NCBI RefSeq assembly: GCF_036711975.1 | Contig: NC_091972.1 | Span: 18,915,001 to 18,979,000, forward strand | Direction of reading: 5' to 3' | DNA: 64,000 nt | Source: Onthophagus taurus | Lineage: Eukaryota; Arthropoda; Insecta; Coleoptera; Scarabaeidae | Part shown: positions 13,404-23,858 of the stretch, one piece after another | Position numbering within the stretch: position 1 is the first letter of the stretch | Layout: the number at the start of each line of letters is the position of its first letter | Notes under the pieces: model-generated | What the model saw: only the letters and a program-made list of their open reading frames with translations | What the model was told of the DNA's origin: nothing | The model's database searches: none | Translations under genes and position numbers: made by a program

Positions 13404-14022
13404 AAATATTTTATCAATTTATTTTATTCATACACAATAAATGTTTAATATAATAAGATAACGTTTATTAACACCTTATAAATATTAAATCCTAAAAGAT
13501 ACAATAATAAAATAACTCATTCCGCAGGATTTGAAGAAGAATCATCAACATATTTTAACCATAGGATCAGCTTTGCCACCAGTAATCGAAGAGTTCGTGG
13601 AAACAATAGCTATGGTTTCATTACGTAGATGGCACCACTGTGATCAGGCAGCTTGGAAAAGGGCGTCTCTAGAAGTTCTTAGACTACCTAAACTCGTAAC
13701 TCCTCGTGATCAAATTTACCGTGGAAAAAGAAGCTACTAAACAGTTACCTTTCCTGGATGTCTTGGTCTTGAGACGCACGGCAAAACCTGAAACTTTCTA
13801 GTTCTAGGTCTGGTTAATTCTAATCCTAGATCATGTTCTGTGGCTAGAGTTAGCTCTAGTGTTAGTTGTTACCAGCGTTGCCAACCTATGCCAACCAAAT
13901 ATTGCTAATATAAATGGTAAAAGATCGGTAAGTACTGTAATAAATCGTTATGTTTAAATATAAAGTGAGAAATTGTTGTTTGATAAAGATATACTAATGA
14001 ATTTATGTATATTATATAGATC
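13404..14022 (+). repeat. Duplicated 3' flank of gene A with Penelope-like RT fragment
   Basis: The 3' UTR contains AATAAA at about 13436 and the CCTAAAAGATACAATAATAA segment shared with B and with 52220 after gene C. At 13531-13800 it carries the same Penelope-like RT fragment as 1-245: PPVIEEFVETIAMVSLRR in one frame, with the YVDD-type block degraded. No complete gene is seen between the stop of A and the LINE at 14034. Confidence 0.7.
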
Positions 14023-14033
14023 TTTATCTTTTG

Positions 14034-14925
14034 TATGTATGTAAGGAAACGGGAGTGTATGCGTTCCCGCACACCGCACTTAGGCCCCATTGGACCCCTT
14101 GTGCATACTCCCAACATAACCTCTTTTCACATCAACCAGCCTAGGGAATTACCGAAGGCCAGGATATTACTCAGAGGTAAGTTCCTGATATCATCTGTGG
14201 TCGGCCATGCCTCTCCGAGGGTCCTCATTCTGAGATCTGCTAGAGAGGGGCAATCATACAAGATGTGTCGAGCGGTCTCGTCGTCCTGTTCACAGGCTCG
14301 ACAGAGAGGAGAATTTGCAAGCTTCATATTATGAAGGTGCTTGTTTACCTTACGGTGTCCCGTGAGGAGACCTGTGGCTAATCGAAGGGCGTTTTTTCCA
14401 AGCCCTACGAAAAACTGAGCTGTAGATTTCGAAGGATATTTTAACAAATCCTTAGCAAGATAGCAGCCTGGGGTTTTGTCCCACGCGTTTAGGAATTTTT
14501 TGTGGGTAATGTGCTTAATCTTGTTGATATGAGTAGCTAAGGAAGGGGTAATTATCGGCTCGGGTGCACAGGGAACTCTGCTGGCAGCACGCTTTGCCAG
14601 CCTATCCGCATGTTTGTTACCCGTAGAGCCGGAGTGCCCCTTGATCCATTGGATAGTGTTTCGTGGCTTCTTCCATTGCAAGATGGCAGTCCATTATTAG
14701 TGCAGACGTTATCTTAACGCTGCTTAACGCTAAAACAGATTGCCTACTGTCTGTATAAATAGTATAACACTTACCGCGTTTGTTCGAGTCAACAATATAA
14801 TCAGCAGCAAGTTTGAAAGCGGTCAGTTCCGCTTGTATGATAACAAGGCCTCGTTTATTCCGGAGAAGGTGGTTCTGTCAAAAGCGCCTTCCACGTCAAT
14901 GAAGACACCCAGGGCGGACTCTTTG
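14034..14925 (-). mobile_element. LINE with RNase H domain, internally deleted copy
   Basis: The insert is bounded by TTTATCTTTTG at 14023-14033 and 14926-14936, and gene B's flank at ~26966 shows the equivalent unfilled site. On the minus strand a short RT piece (ALGVFIDVEGAFD) is fused to an RNase H domain: QAELTAFKLAADYI, YTDSRQSVLAL, then after a frameshift WIKGHSGSTGNKHADRLAKR. The tail continues to ANSPLCRACEQDDETARHIL. The RT body between GAFD and the RNase H domain is deleted. Jockey/I-type ancestry is likely. Confidence 0.8.
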
Positions 14926-14936
14926 TTTATCTTTTG

Positions 14937-15060
14937 TTAACCCAAATAATTTAGTATAAAAAATTGTTTATTGCTTTCCGGAAAATGGGTCAACTTAGTT
15001 TTCTTAAATAGTTACACCCTGAATTCAAAGCATATATCAAAAGAACTTTTATAACAAAAG
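14937..15060 (+). repeat. Continuation of the esterase 3'-flank unit
   Basis: Resumes the flank that continues after gene B at 26981, with shared landmarks TTAACCCAAATAATTTAG, AAAATTGTTTATTGC and GGTCAACTTAGTTTTCTTAA. Confidence 0.6.
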
Positions 15061-15390
15061 TTGTGTTTGCTTACGACGATGACTTAAAGATATTCTCTCG
15101 TGTAACATCCCCTGAAGACTGTGTTATCTTACAGCGCAATCTCAACATGATCAGTTCCTGGTCTGTACAGAATGGAATTGATATTAATATAGCAAACTGC
15201 GTTTCCGTATCTTACACAAGGTGTAATAACCCAATAACGTTTAATTATTGTGTGGGAGTTGAAGCAATGCGCAGAGAACGCACTATTCGGGTGTCTTATT
15301 CGATGACCAGTTGCAATTCAAAGACCATGTTAACGCTATAGTAAAGTCAGCTTCTGGTGCATTGAGTTTTATCATCAGACATTGTAAAAA
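15061..15390 (+). pseudogene. LINE RT fragment (catalytic DD region)
   Basis: Translation gives VFAYDDDLKIFSRVTSPEDC, the (F/Y)xDDLKIF block of non-LTR RTs with Asp duplicated, then LNMISSWSVQNGIDINIANC. After a frameshift near 15290 it gives FDDQLQFKDHVNAIVKSASG, the next conserved RT segment. No RT N-terminus is attached. Confidence 0.7.
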
Positions 15391-15394
15391 ATGT

Positions 15395-15910
15395 AACAAC
15401 GTAGCAATAATGTTACCCCTAGCAATAATGGCAGTTTTCAAAGTTCTGTGAAGTCTTTCTAAGATGCCATTACTTTGAGGATGGTAACAGGAAGTGTGAA
15501 TTTGTTTTGAGCCAAACAATCGATTAAATTCTGCAAACATTTTAGATTCAAATTTTCTGCCCTGATCGTGCATAATCGTGCTCGTAATCAGAACAGTTGC
15601 AACAGTAGAACTTGACGTATTTTTGAGAGGATAAACTTCTGGTCACCTTGTAATACGGCCAATGACTGTAAGAACAAAAGAATAATCAAGAACCAAGCGA
15701 AGGTGTAAGGGGGCCGCAAGGTCAATGTGGATATGTTTAAAACGTGCAGATCGAATATCAAATTTATTGAGTGGAGATTTTGTATGTTTATGAATTTTAG
15801 ATTGTTGACATTTAATGCAAAATTTAAACGGATTCCTAAGATTGTAAGCACTAAGGGAGACGCAGTGGATCCTAGGGAAATTTCTAATGTTCTGAATGAT
15901 CACTTTTCAG
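15395..15910 (-). pseudogene. Gypsy-type LTR retrotransposon integrase remnant
   Basis: On the minus strand, 15903-15643 carries CIKCQQSKIHKHTKSPLNKF, the second half of the integrase zinc-binding domain, then ARFKHIHIDLAAPL at the start of the core. The core continues at 15573-15400 in another frame with HDQGRKFESKMFAEFNRLFG and YHPQSNGILERLHRTLKTA, which hold conserved Asp and Glu positions. Frameshifts and lack of RT or LTRs make it a fragment. It abuts plus-strand LINE debris on both sides. Confidence 0.75.
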
Positions 15911-15999
15911 TGTAGGCAGGCTACTTGTGGGAAAACCGGTAGCCAATGTCAGCTTGGATTATGGGATAGATTCCTCAATGTATTAAGCTTATAACTGCA

Positions 16000-16445
16000 G
16001 ATGAAATTACATGACGGTATAAAACCAAAAGCTGTGAAAGTACTGAAAGGAGTTTTGTCACCTGTACTATCAAGTATTATCAATAGATAAATAAAACTTG
16101 GCCAATTTCCCGATATTCTAAAGATAGGAAGAATAACTCCGGTGTATAAAAAAGTATAGACTAGTTGGTTTCCAAACTTGTGGGCAGCATGGTTTCATGG
16201 GCAGTAAGAGCACACAGACTGCTATTATATCATTGTTGGGATTTGTTTATAAATGTTTATAAATGAGAGTAAAACTGTTTTTTCTGTTTTCCTGGACTTA
16301 TGTAAGGCGTTTGATGTGGTTGACCATGCTATACTGTTTAGTAAGCTCGAAGCTTTGGGGGTTCACGGACGAATTCTAGTTTTCAGCCTCCTCCACATTT
16401 TCGTTTTCGTTGGTAAATGTCTATCGGCGTCATGCTTAAATCGCC
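16000..16445 (+). pseudogene. LINE RT fragment (N-terminal RT blocks)
   Basis: The frames read SPVLSSIINR, then FPDILKIGRITPVYKK, then QHGFMGSKSTQTAI, then VFSVFLDLCKAFDVVDHAIL and SKLEALGVHGR. These are successive blocks of a CR1/Jockey-like RT. A stop and frame changes break the ORF, and no catalytic YxDD block follows. Confidence 0.7.
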
Positions 16446-17168
16446 CTTAATATACATCCCTACACGCAAAAACGCTTGATTACTATTCCTTTAAACAAAT
16501 TTCTTATTTGATAGGGGGAAAACTATAGAAGTATAGATCTATCTTATCTACAATTTTCTGGTCTTTCTAATGGTGTATGACACGCGGCTATCGCCGCTTG
16601 GTTATAGAGTTTTTTCCTGGTGATATAAGTAAGTTATTGGTCCCAACAATGTTTAAAAGGAACTAAAACGTGTGAATTTGGTAATTTTTTGACCAAAAAC
16701 GTCCTTGTGTAAGTCTATAACTTCATGATATACTTCTATAGTTTTCCTCATATCAAATAAGACAGTTGTTTAGAGGTAGAGCAATTAAACGTTTCTGTAT
16801 ATAGAGATGTATATTAAAGGTGATTTAACCATGATGCTAATAGATATTGACCGACAAAAACCCGGATTAAGATATTTGAAGAAGCGTTCTTTCTGATTGT
16901 GAACACAGTTTTTTAAAATTTGGTTTGATAACAATTGCACAAGGGCTTGAAGTTTGGTAATATTAAGCTATTTTACGTACAGAGCGGTGTTCTTCATCTT
17001 TTATTGATTTTAATATTAACATATAAGGCAAACGAAGGATTAAGCTTTCGACTGAGACATTGTTTATCGAAATCGGTTCACTGGTTCTCATGTTATAATT
17101 AAAATACTATACATGTAAAATTCTGTTTAATTGGGGGCTAACTTCACATAGGTGTCATTATGAATAAT
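16446..17168. other. No gene seen
   Basis: AT-rich sequence with no long ORF, no recognisable domain and no clear repeat other than low-complexity runs. Confidence 0.5.
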
Positions 17169-17585
17169 TATGTTGTAATCTCAACAAGTTTAGTGAAAAT
17201 AACTTTTTATTTTGTGCGTGGGCAAGGACAGTAGAATCTAAGAGGACTGCTACATCCATTGTATTTTTGTAGTCCACTAGGGATTGGTTGCCCGCACTCT
17301 ACGTCACACTATTTGCCACGCCTGGTAACTGTCTGCGTGTTTAGAGGTTATATGATAGACATTAATACGTCTAAAAACATAAAACTTCAAAAATAATATA
17401 CACAGCAAACGCATAGACCATAACAACAGCTGGGCGTGGAAAATGGTGTGACGTAGTTTGCGGGCAGGTTGTCACAACAATGGATGTAGCAGTCCTGTTA
17501 GATTCTACTGTCCTTGGTGCGTGGGTATAAATTAAACAATTTCAGGTTAGGATTTAATACGAGAAAATACATGGTTAACATTGCT
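17169..17585. repeat. Filled copy of a local duplication (partner 17921-18034)
   Basis: The ~50 bp left of the MITE and ~60 bp right of it (TATGTTGTAATCTCAAC to TTTTGTGCGTGGG, then TATAAATTAAACAATTTC to GGATTTAATACGA) recur as one continuous stretch at 17921-18034. This is therefore a duplicated segment that received an insertion. Confidence 0.85.
17223..17516. mobile_element. 294-bp foldback MITE with 9-bp target duplication
   Basis: The ends are near-perfect inverted repeats starting CAAGGACAGTAGAATCTAA. The arms extend ~110 bp inward (CTACATCCATTGT, TACGTCACAC, CACGCC) around a short AT-rich loop. GTGCGTGGG flanks both sides (17214-17222 and 17517-17525). The empty paralogous site at 17967-17975 has a single GTGCGTGGG. 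A 9-bp duplication is closest to Mutator-like elements, but no transposase is present, so the superfamily is unassigned. Confidence 0.88.
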
Positions 17586-17920
17586 TGTGTTGTCAGTTGT
17601 AATTTATTGTCATATGGTTCAATACACAGTTTGTTGCTATCGTCACACGGATTATTTATTTATTTTTATTTTGTAAGCATGTCTTTTTTAATAACTATTT
17701 TAATTTAACTAAACTACTATTAAATAAGCTACTATACTTATTTATCATTTATATTTACAACATAAAGATATTTCAGCTTTCAGTCATTTGACAGATCAAT
17801 TGATACGCAATCTATTAACACAAAGTCTATTAATACACATTTGGTAGAAACAATTCTATCTAACGACATTTAATTGTCGTTCTGCATCGATACCCTAAGA
17901 AAAAAGGTTTTCATCCGAAA

Positions 17921-18034
17921 ATATGTTGTAATCTCAACAAGTTTAGTGAAAATAACTTTTTATTTTGTGCGTGGGTATAAATTAAACAATTTCAGGTTAG
18001 GATTTAATACGAAAATGCAATTTTAACATTGCTT
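17921..18034. repeat. Empty paralogous site for the 17223 MITE
   Basis: Uninterrupted copy of the sequence around the MITE, with a single GTGCGTGGG at 17967-17975. Confidence 0.85.
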
Positions 18035-18492
18035 TGAACTTCCAAAAAGAAACGTCAAATCGCAACTTTAAAGTGATTTTTCGGTAAGTACTACACTTTT
18101 CCGCTCTTTTTTTTTATCATTAACGCCTCTTTTGACACATTTTCTATCGATTAAAAAAAAAATCATCGATTTTTAAGAGAGACTCCTAATCTTGAATTAT
18201 TCCCGTAACGCATTTATAACCTAATCAGAACAGACTTAATTTATTGAAACGAGCAACAATACAAAAGAAAAAGTGCTATCTACTTACAGAGAAACAATAC
18301 TATTTATTATAAACATTAATTGTTATGTTTTTACATTTCAAAACACTTATTCCAGATGAGTAAACATGTTGAAACTGACAATTCAAAATTGACAACAATC
18401 ATTTCAAAATATTTTTATAAATGTCAAATAGACTTTTTTAAAGAAATTGATTTTTTAGTAATTTTTAGCAGTCGTAGATAAAATGCTGTATA

Positions 18493-18608
18493 TCACACGT
18501 GGGCTAGAGCATAATTACAGTACTCGTGTGATTACACGACTCGGTCTACGACCTCGTCCTGCAATTCTCCACACTCGTACTGTAATTATGTTTCTAGCCC
18601 ACTTGTAA
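18493..18608. repeat. Palindromic foldback, ~115 bp
   Basis: GTGGGCTAGAGCATAATTAC on the left pairs with GTAATTATGTTTCTAGCCCAC on the right, and GTACTCGTGTG pairs with CACACTCGTAC, around a short loop. No target duplication or coding content is seen. Confidence 0.7.
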
Positions 18609-18764
18609 CATAAATAACTATTACGTCCTGTTGACAAAAAACTATCGTTTTGACGGTCGCTAAGTACTATGCAAAAGTCAACTTTTAATAGCAGTTTTCG
18701 AAAAATATAATTATTCAATATCAAAATTACGTGCATTCAAATTTGTCCGTTTTCTTAAATACAA

Positions 18765-19300
18765 TGCCTCGTGTTCCTGGTCAACGAGAGTCAGGTTTGA
18801 CTACGAGGCGAGCAATTATTGCACTTCATCAAGAAGGAATAGATAAATGGGAAATTGCCGAACGTGTAGGCTTATCAGTAAGATTTGAAGAAAATGGGAA
18901 AGTTGGCCTTATAACATCTAGATCAGGCCTAAGACTTATTCTTAATAAAGCTCAACGAAGGGGAATTGCTGAATACGTCACCGCCAATCCATTTACAACG
19001 TCCACAATTATCAAGGATTTAATTCGATATATTTTTGATATCATCAGTAAAAACGTTGTATCCAGAAGGGATCATCACGATTGTCCAAGACAATTCACCC
19101 TTGCATTCTTCAAGAATTGTTCATGATTGGTTTGACGATCATAATGAAGTTAGGCGAATACCCTGGCCAGCGCGGACACCTGATCTTAACCCAATCGAAA
19201 ATCTATGGGTTTTGGTGGAAAAACAGTTCAGTAAATATACCAACTTTCCGATTCGCAACTACTTATTCCGATTGCTTATACTTATTTATTTTCTTAATTT
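18765..19300 (+). pseudogene. Tc1-like transposase, internally deleted
   Basis: An N-terminal helix-turn-helix (TRRAIIALHQEGIDKWEIAE, start MPRVPGQRE) runs on to RGIAEYVTANPFTTSTI. The frame then jumps to the C-terminal catalytic part at 19035-19230: IVQDNSPLHSSRIVHDWF and PARTPDLNPIENLWVLVE, the second Asp and the Glu of a D34E-like Tc1 triad. The region with the first catalytic Asp is missing, so the protein is inactive. Confidence 0.8.
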
Positions 19301-19434
19301 TTCTTTGTGATTCAGTCATCTTGGCCATAAATCACATCATCCCGCTTGCCTGTTCGGAACTTTTACAACACTACAAAGCAGGTAAAACCTGGATTGAATG
19401 CCTTGTGAACGTAGGTCGTTTCTAGTACAATTTT

Positions 19435-20316
19435 ATGCCTCTACGAGCGGCTCTTTTCGCATTATATCTGAACAGAACTGTACATGAGATGATTAAGCTT
19501 GATAGTGTGAATCTAATATATAAAATCAAAAATAATCTAATGGAAACTGTCATTCACTTTAACCTCAACTGCGATATGCATGCGTATAATACAAGAACTA
19601 ACCAAAATATTCACAGCTTACCCCTTGCAAGAAACATTGGAAGAAGAAGTGTTACAGCAGCAGCGGCGGAGTGGCTTAATGATTTACCACAACGGGTGAA
19701 GAATCAGAATGGTCTAAACTCCTTTGCGGGAGAAGCAAGGACTTATTACCTTAATCTTAGGTTAAACTGATTTCGAAATGTTTTTTTTTGTTGTATATAT
19801 ATGTATGTATGTAACTTATTCCTGCGTTGTTGTTATATTTTAGTGTTTATCTACAACTATTGAATTATCTATTCATTATACATTTGATTTTTGACGGGTA
19901 ATGACACGCATTACTCATGACTGACAAAGTGTTGAATAATGAAGCCATTATTCCACAGTTCTGACACGGCCTACCAATCAAAAATAAAATATATACAGAA
20001 ATGACAGCTTTCTTATATTGAGGTTATGTCTGAAATGTCTATCAAGTTTATTTTTTTTCCTTTTTTTGATTTTTTTTTGTCAAAATTAAATAGTTGTAGA
20101 TAAAGTATAGTATTCAACTTGCGTATAATGGATGTTACCCACTCAGATTACAGATTACCACTCAGATTACTCGCTCGCTCGTGTTGCAACTTCATCTTCG
20201 TGGGTAACAGCCGCCATTATACGCTTGTTGAATAATATACTATTATATATCTGTTATGGACTCTTATGTCTTTTTGGGAATGAACAATAAATAAAAAAAA
20301 AAATAATAATAATATC
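19435..20316 (+). mobile_element. 3' end of a LINE (ORF C-terminus, 3' UTR and A-rich tail)
   Basis: The 111-codon ORF (19435-19770) contains DMHAYNTRTNQNIHSLPLAR, then RRSVTAAAAEWLNDLPQRVK and a C-terminal AGEARTYYLNLRLN. This resembles the post-RT tail of CR1/Jockey-like elements. A UTR follows and ends GGGAATGAACAATAAATAAA with an A- and AAT-rich tail near 20280-20316. The UTR carries an insertion or foldback at about 19849-20242. Confidence 0.65.
20107..20242. repeat. Palindromic foldback in LINE 3' UTR
   Basis: ATAGTATTCAACTTGCGTAT on the left pairs with ATACGCTTGTTGAATAATA on the right, and GTTACCCAC pairs with GTGGGTAAC, around a central CTCGCTCGCTCG. TTTATCTACAACTATT at 19849 and its complement at 20091-20106 suggest the inserted unit may start near 19849. 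Confidence 0.65.
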
Positions 20317-20319
20317 ATA

Positions 20320-20754
20320 GAATCCAATTCAGAACTTAAAAATGCCAAACAACCAATCATAATACCAATCGCCGCAGATCTAGAACCTAATAAGTAGATA
20401 TTTCAATGAAAAAGATTAAAACGAATTAATGATATTATCAAAATAGAAGGAAGGCAACCCAAATATTATTTAACATACAAGGAACACTGGCAAGCGACAC
20501 ATTATAAAAATATTTATGATATTTTAATCAAATTAAAACAAATCTTATAAAGCGATTATTTAACAGAAGTTAACATACCAAGATTTTCTTATATATCTTT
20601 TAGTTTATTCTATTTCCAGAAAGGTAGAGAAAACACATACAGATCCTTAAAATGTGATAATCTGTCTTCCGATAAATAGTACAGGTTTAATGGCATTAAA
20701 ACCTTAACTTCGATCACCGAGTTGTTTAAAAAATGGCCTTTTTACTAAAATCCA
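20320..20754 (+). repeat. Distal 5' flank block shared with gene C
   Basis: ATCGCCGCAGATCTAGAA, ATTTATGATATT and TTAACTTCGATCACCGA reappear in order at 45405-45750 upstream of gene C. It is part of the esterase duplication unit. No ORF of note. Confidence 0.65.
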
Positions 20755-21419
20755 CACAGAGAGAAATATATTCTTGAAAGAAGATTATTACTCTTGACTC
20801 AAGCTTATCATATTCTTATATATCCACAAGAAGATCATTTTGTTGAGTGAAGAAAAACCGCATATTCTCAAAGCAAGTATACAAATATTCTTGATTCTCA
20901 AGAAAACGAATTCTTAGTAAAAGTAAATCAATAATCTTGAAAAAGAGTATCTTAGTGTTACGTCAACAACCCCATTTTCGTATCGAGAATAGATTTCCTA
21001 AGTCTTGAATAACGTATCTTTCTTTTTAGAAAAACTTATTCATGTAACAACAATCTTGTACACTCAGAAAAATATTAGCTGTTATAGTAACGAATTGATA
21101 CTGTTATTTAATTTTTCTTGATTTTAACGTAAATAATCGTGATTATAACAGAAATTCATTTAAATGAAATAAATAGTAAGAGGGGATTAAAGCCTACATA
21201 CATTTCATTTTAAGTCTGCAATTTTCTTAATTCCAAATATTAAATATAAATTACATAAAATTTATAATCTTTTATTTTAAATATATTTCAGTTATTCGGA
21301 AGGAGAATTAGCATTGTTTCCAAATTTATGTACACTTTGTCAATACCATCCAACTACTACTTAAATTAAATGCTTAGTTAAATGATTTCGAGAAAAATAT
21401 TCTTTAGTTGAAAAGGAAT

Positions 21420-22704
21420 TTGTGTTGTGTTAAAAGAAGTGTGTATTTAATAATGTCCAGGTTTTTTGTCGATTGTCGCCGTCATGATATCACATGATAC
21501 GTAACGGCCGATTTTCTTCAGTTCGTTGGTAGCAAGGGTTGATTTTGCTTGTACACGAAATAGGCGTGCAAATAGTTATCAACGGTAAGTTCAATAGTTA
21601 ATAATTTTTTTAATAATTTATTATTTTTAATTTAGTTTAATACTCTTTTATTTGTGCAAGTATTGATATTATACAGATTTATAATTACAAACATGCAATA
21701 CGTGTATAAAATGTGCATTACTTTTTTTAAATAGAAAGAAGATTTTTAAAGAAAATGGAGGTAAACCATTTTGCAGGGTTCGATAACAGTTTCAAATTTA
21801 CTAATAGAATGGGATCTTGCTGAATTAATTGAAGACTTTCAAGGTATGTATATAAACTTTTTCTTCTTGGTCAAGACAAGGTCCGTTGAGTGATAGTTTC
21901 TATGGTAATTAAATATTTCTCGCCCTCATTACGTCATAATTCTTCTTACATGATGTCATCAACAACTATAAAAAAAATCATTACAACATTTTTCATTACT
22001 TATTTATTAATTAATAATAATTAGAAGATACCAGCGACGCGATGAAATTCTTTCTCGTTAATTTATTAAATTTCTATAACATTTTCGTCTGAATCTGCAG
22101 TAGGTTTTTATTACATGTATTAGTATTACTAGCTTTAATTTTTGTTTTCAACAGACTACTTATTACACGAACAGAAACAACAAACGGAAACCTTTAGCCA
22201 AACCATACGACAGATACTACAATTTAAAATGCCCAAGAAGAAAACTCGACCAAACAAGTAATCAATCAAAGAATCAAAAGAATTTTTTTAAAGTGTATCT
22301 TCTCTCGTTTCTTGAAAACATAGAAAACTACATAGGGTTTCTTATAGTAAATTGTGATCCCTCCGTGTGGGACACAATTAAAGATTATTGGAAGCGGACT
22401 TCTGAATACAGACTCCAGTCTTTTCGAAGTTCTACAGAGACGTTATCGGAATTATTAAAAGTATGGCCTAGACATAATGACGCTAATGGTTACGAACTTG
22501 TATGTTATCATTTTTCAAAATATTTATTTTATTTTGTAATTAAATTTTCTGTTATAGGTTCATATTGATTTTTCAACTTCATTTCCGGATAAACCCAATA
22601 ATAATTTAAAATTAGTGTGGTCGTTTCTTACAGAATATTTTTATAATATGCTGCAACATTTCAATTGTGTCAACGCATTAATTTCAAAGCTTAACAATGT
22701 TTAA
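21420..22704 (+). pseudogene. Spliced gene of unknown function inside the DNA element
   Basis: A possible 5' exon ends at about 21591 with donor CAACG|GTAAGT. Coding-like exons are 21777-21843 (SNLLIEWDLAELIEDFQ), 22155-22499 and 22558-22704, with GT-AG borders in phase. The middle exon holds DYLLHEQKQQTETFSQTIRQ and PKKKTRP, then after a one-base frameshift near 22250 FLENIENYIGFLIVNCDPSV and LKVWPRHNDANGYEL. The last exon gives VHIDFSTSFPDKPNN and ends at TAA 22702-22704. I do not recognise the family. The first block is weakly SAM-domain-like, and the rest resembles uncharacterised insect proteins (impression only). The start codon is not resolved. Confidence 0.5.
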
Positions 22705-22711
22705 GTATTTT

Positions 22712-22888
22712 CTTTGCAAGGCAGGTGGCTTCAAAACTATCGTTTTATATTTACATTATTTAAAGCAAATTCAAGTTTTTACAATCATGTTTATGATTAA
22801 AAAAGAGTGAAATATTTTTTTGTTTTATAAATAGGACCTTCGATATTTTATCTTAATGCAATGTATTGAAGACACCTGCCTTGCAAAA
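22712..22888. repeat. Small foldback with inverted ends after the cargo gene
   Basis: TTTGCAAGGCAGGTGGCTTC at 22713 pairs with GAAGACACCTGCCTTGCAAA at 22869, enclosing ~130 bp. It begins eight bases after the stop of the spliced gene. TTTTTACAATCATGTTTATG occurs both inside it (~22776) and beyond it (~22999). Confidence 0.7.
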
Positions 22889-23858
22889 AAAAAATTAAAG
22901 TAATTTAAATTTCCATTTATTTTTGTTATATTTTACTATATTTATGTAATAATATTTATGGTTACTATATTTTATTCGTGCATAGCCACCTATTTTCAGT
23001 TTTTACAATCATGTTTATGTTTAAAAAAATATATTAATTTATGAAGTATTGTTAATTTATACAATAAATTAAAGTATAATCTTTTGATTTAAATAAATTG
23101 AACAATTTAAAGACCAAGTGCATTTTTATTTAATTCTACAACCAACAACTACTATAATAATAGATACTTGCTTTTGATCTAAATTCAGTGTACTTAATAT
23201 TTAGAACTTTCATATTTACTAGAAAGAAAGTGAATTAATGGTAAAATGTTAATCTTTCGAATTGAAAAATTTTTTCTTTGAAGTAAATGAAAATTCATAT
23301 TAACATTAAACAGTGTTTCATTTAATTTTAATTTATCTACTTATCAACTTTAAACATTTCTTTATTTAATTCAGTTAACTAAGTTTTAAGTGTAAATACT
23401 AGTAACGTTACGATAAAGTGATTTATTATTTAATATTATCGTTAGTCTTTCATTTCTAAAGCAAAATTATTTGTATTAAACGGTTTTGGTTTTTTTGTTA
23501 AGTACTTTGATACAGTTACAATTGAATGGTGCAATGATTCAATAAGAACAGTAAATTCATTTGGATAAAAACTACATCCCTTTTTCCTTTGGTGTCACGT
23601 ATTCTTAATCGTAAAGAATTATTTTTCTGAGTGTATAATTCTTCACTTGAGTATTATAAATTATTGACGCAAGAATGGATTTTTTGATACAAAAAATTGA
23701 TATTCTTCGATGCCAAGAATATGAAATGCTTCATTCGATAATATTTCTATTCTTAACACAAAAAAATATTTTTGTTATAAGAGTATCTTATACTTGTTTC
23801 TAAGAAATACGTTCAAGAATAAATTTTTCTTGAGAGTCAAGAATAATTTCCCTCAGTG
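22889..23858. other. AT-rich right half of the DNA element, no gene
   Basis: No ORF or domain is seen. The last ~280 bp contain the right subterminal TTCTTGA-type motifs. Confidence 0.5.

Larger units (their letters stand above)
20755..23858. mobile_element. Inserted 3.1-kb DNA element with TTCTTGA-rich ends
   Basis: Gene C's flank lacks this block: identity stops after TTTTTACTAAAATCCA and resumes near CAACCTTTGAAACA. The ends are imperfect inverted repeats, CACAGAGAGAAATATATTCT on the left and CACTGAGGGAAATTATTCTT on the complement of the right. Subterminal regions of ~280 bp are filled with TTCTTGA/TCAAGAA motifs. A second inverted pair, ACACTCAGAAAAAT (21059 and the complement near 23630), may mark a nested relative. 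A possible CA duplication flanks it. No transposase is recognised. Confidence 0.65.
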
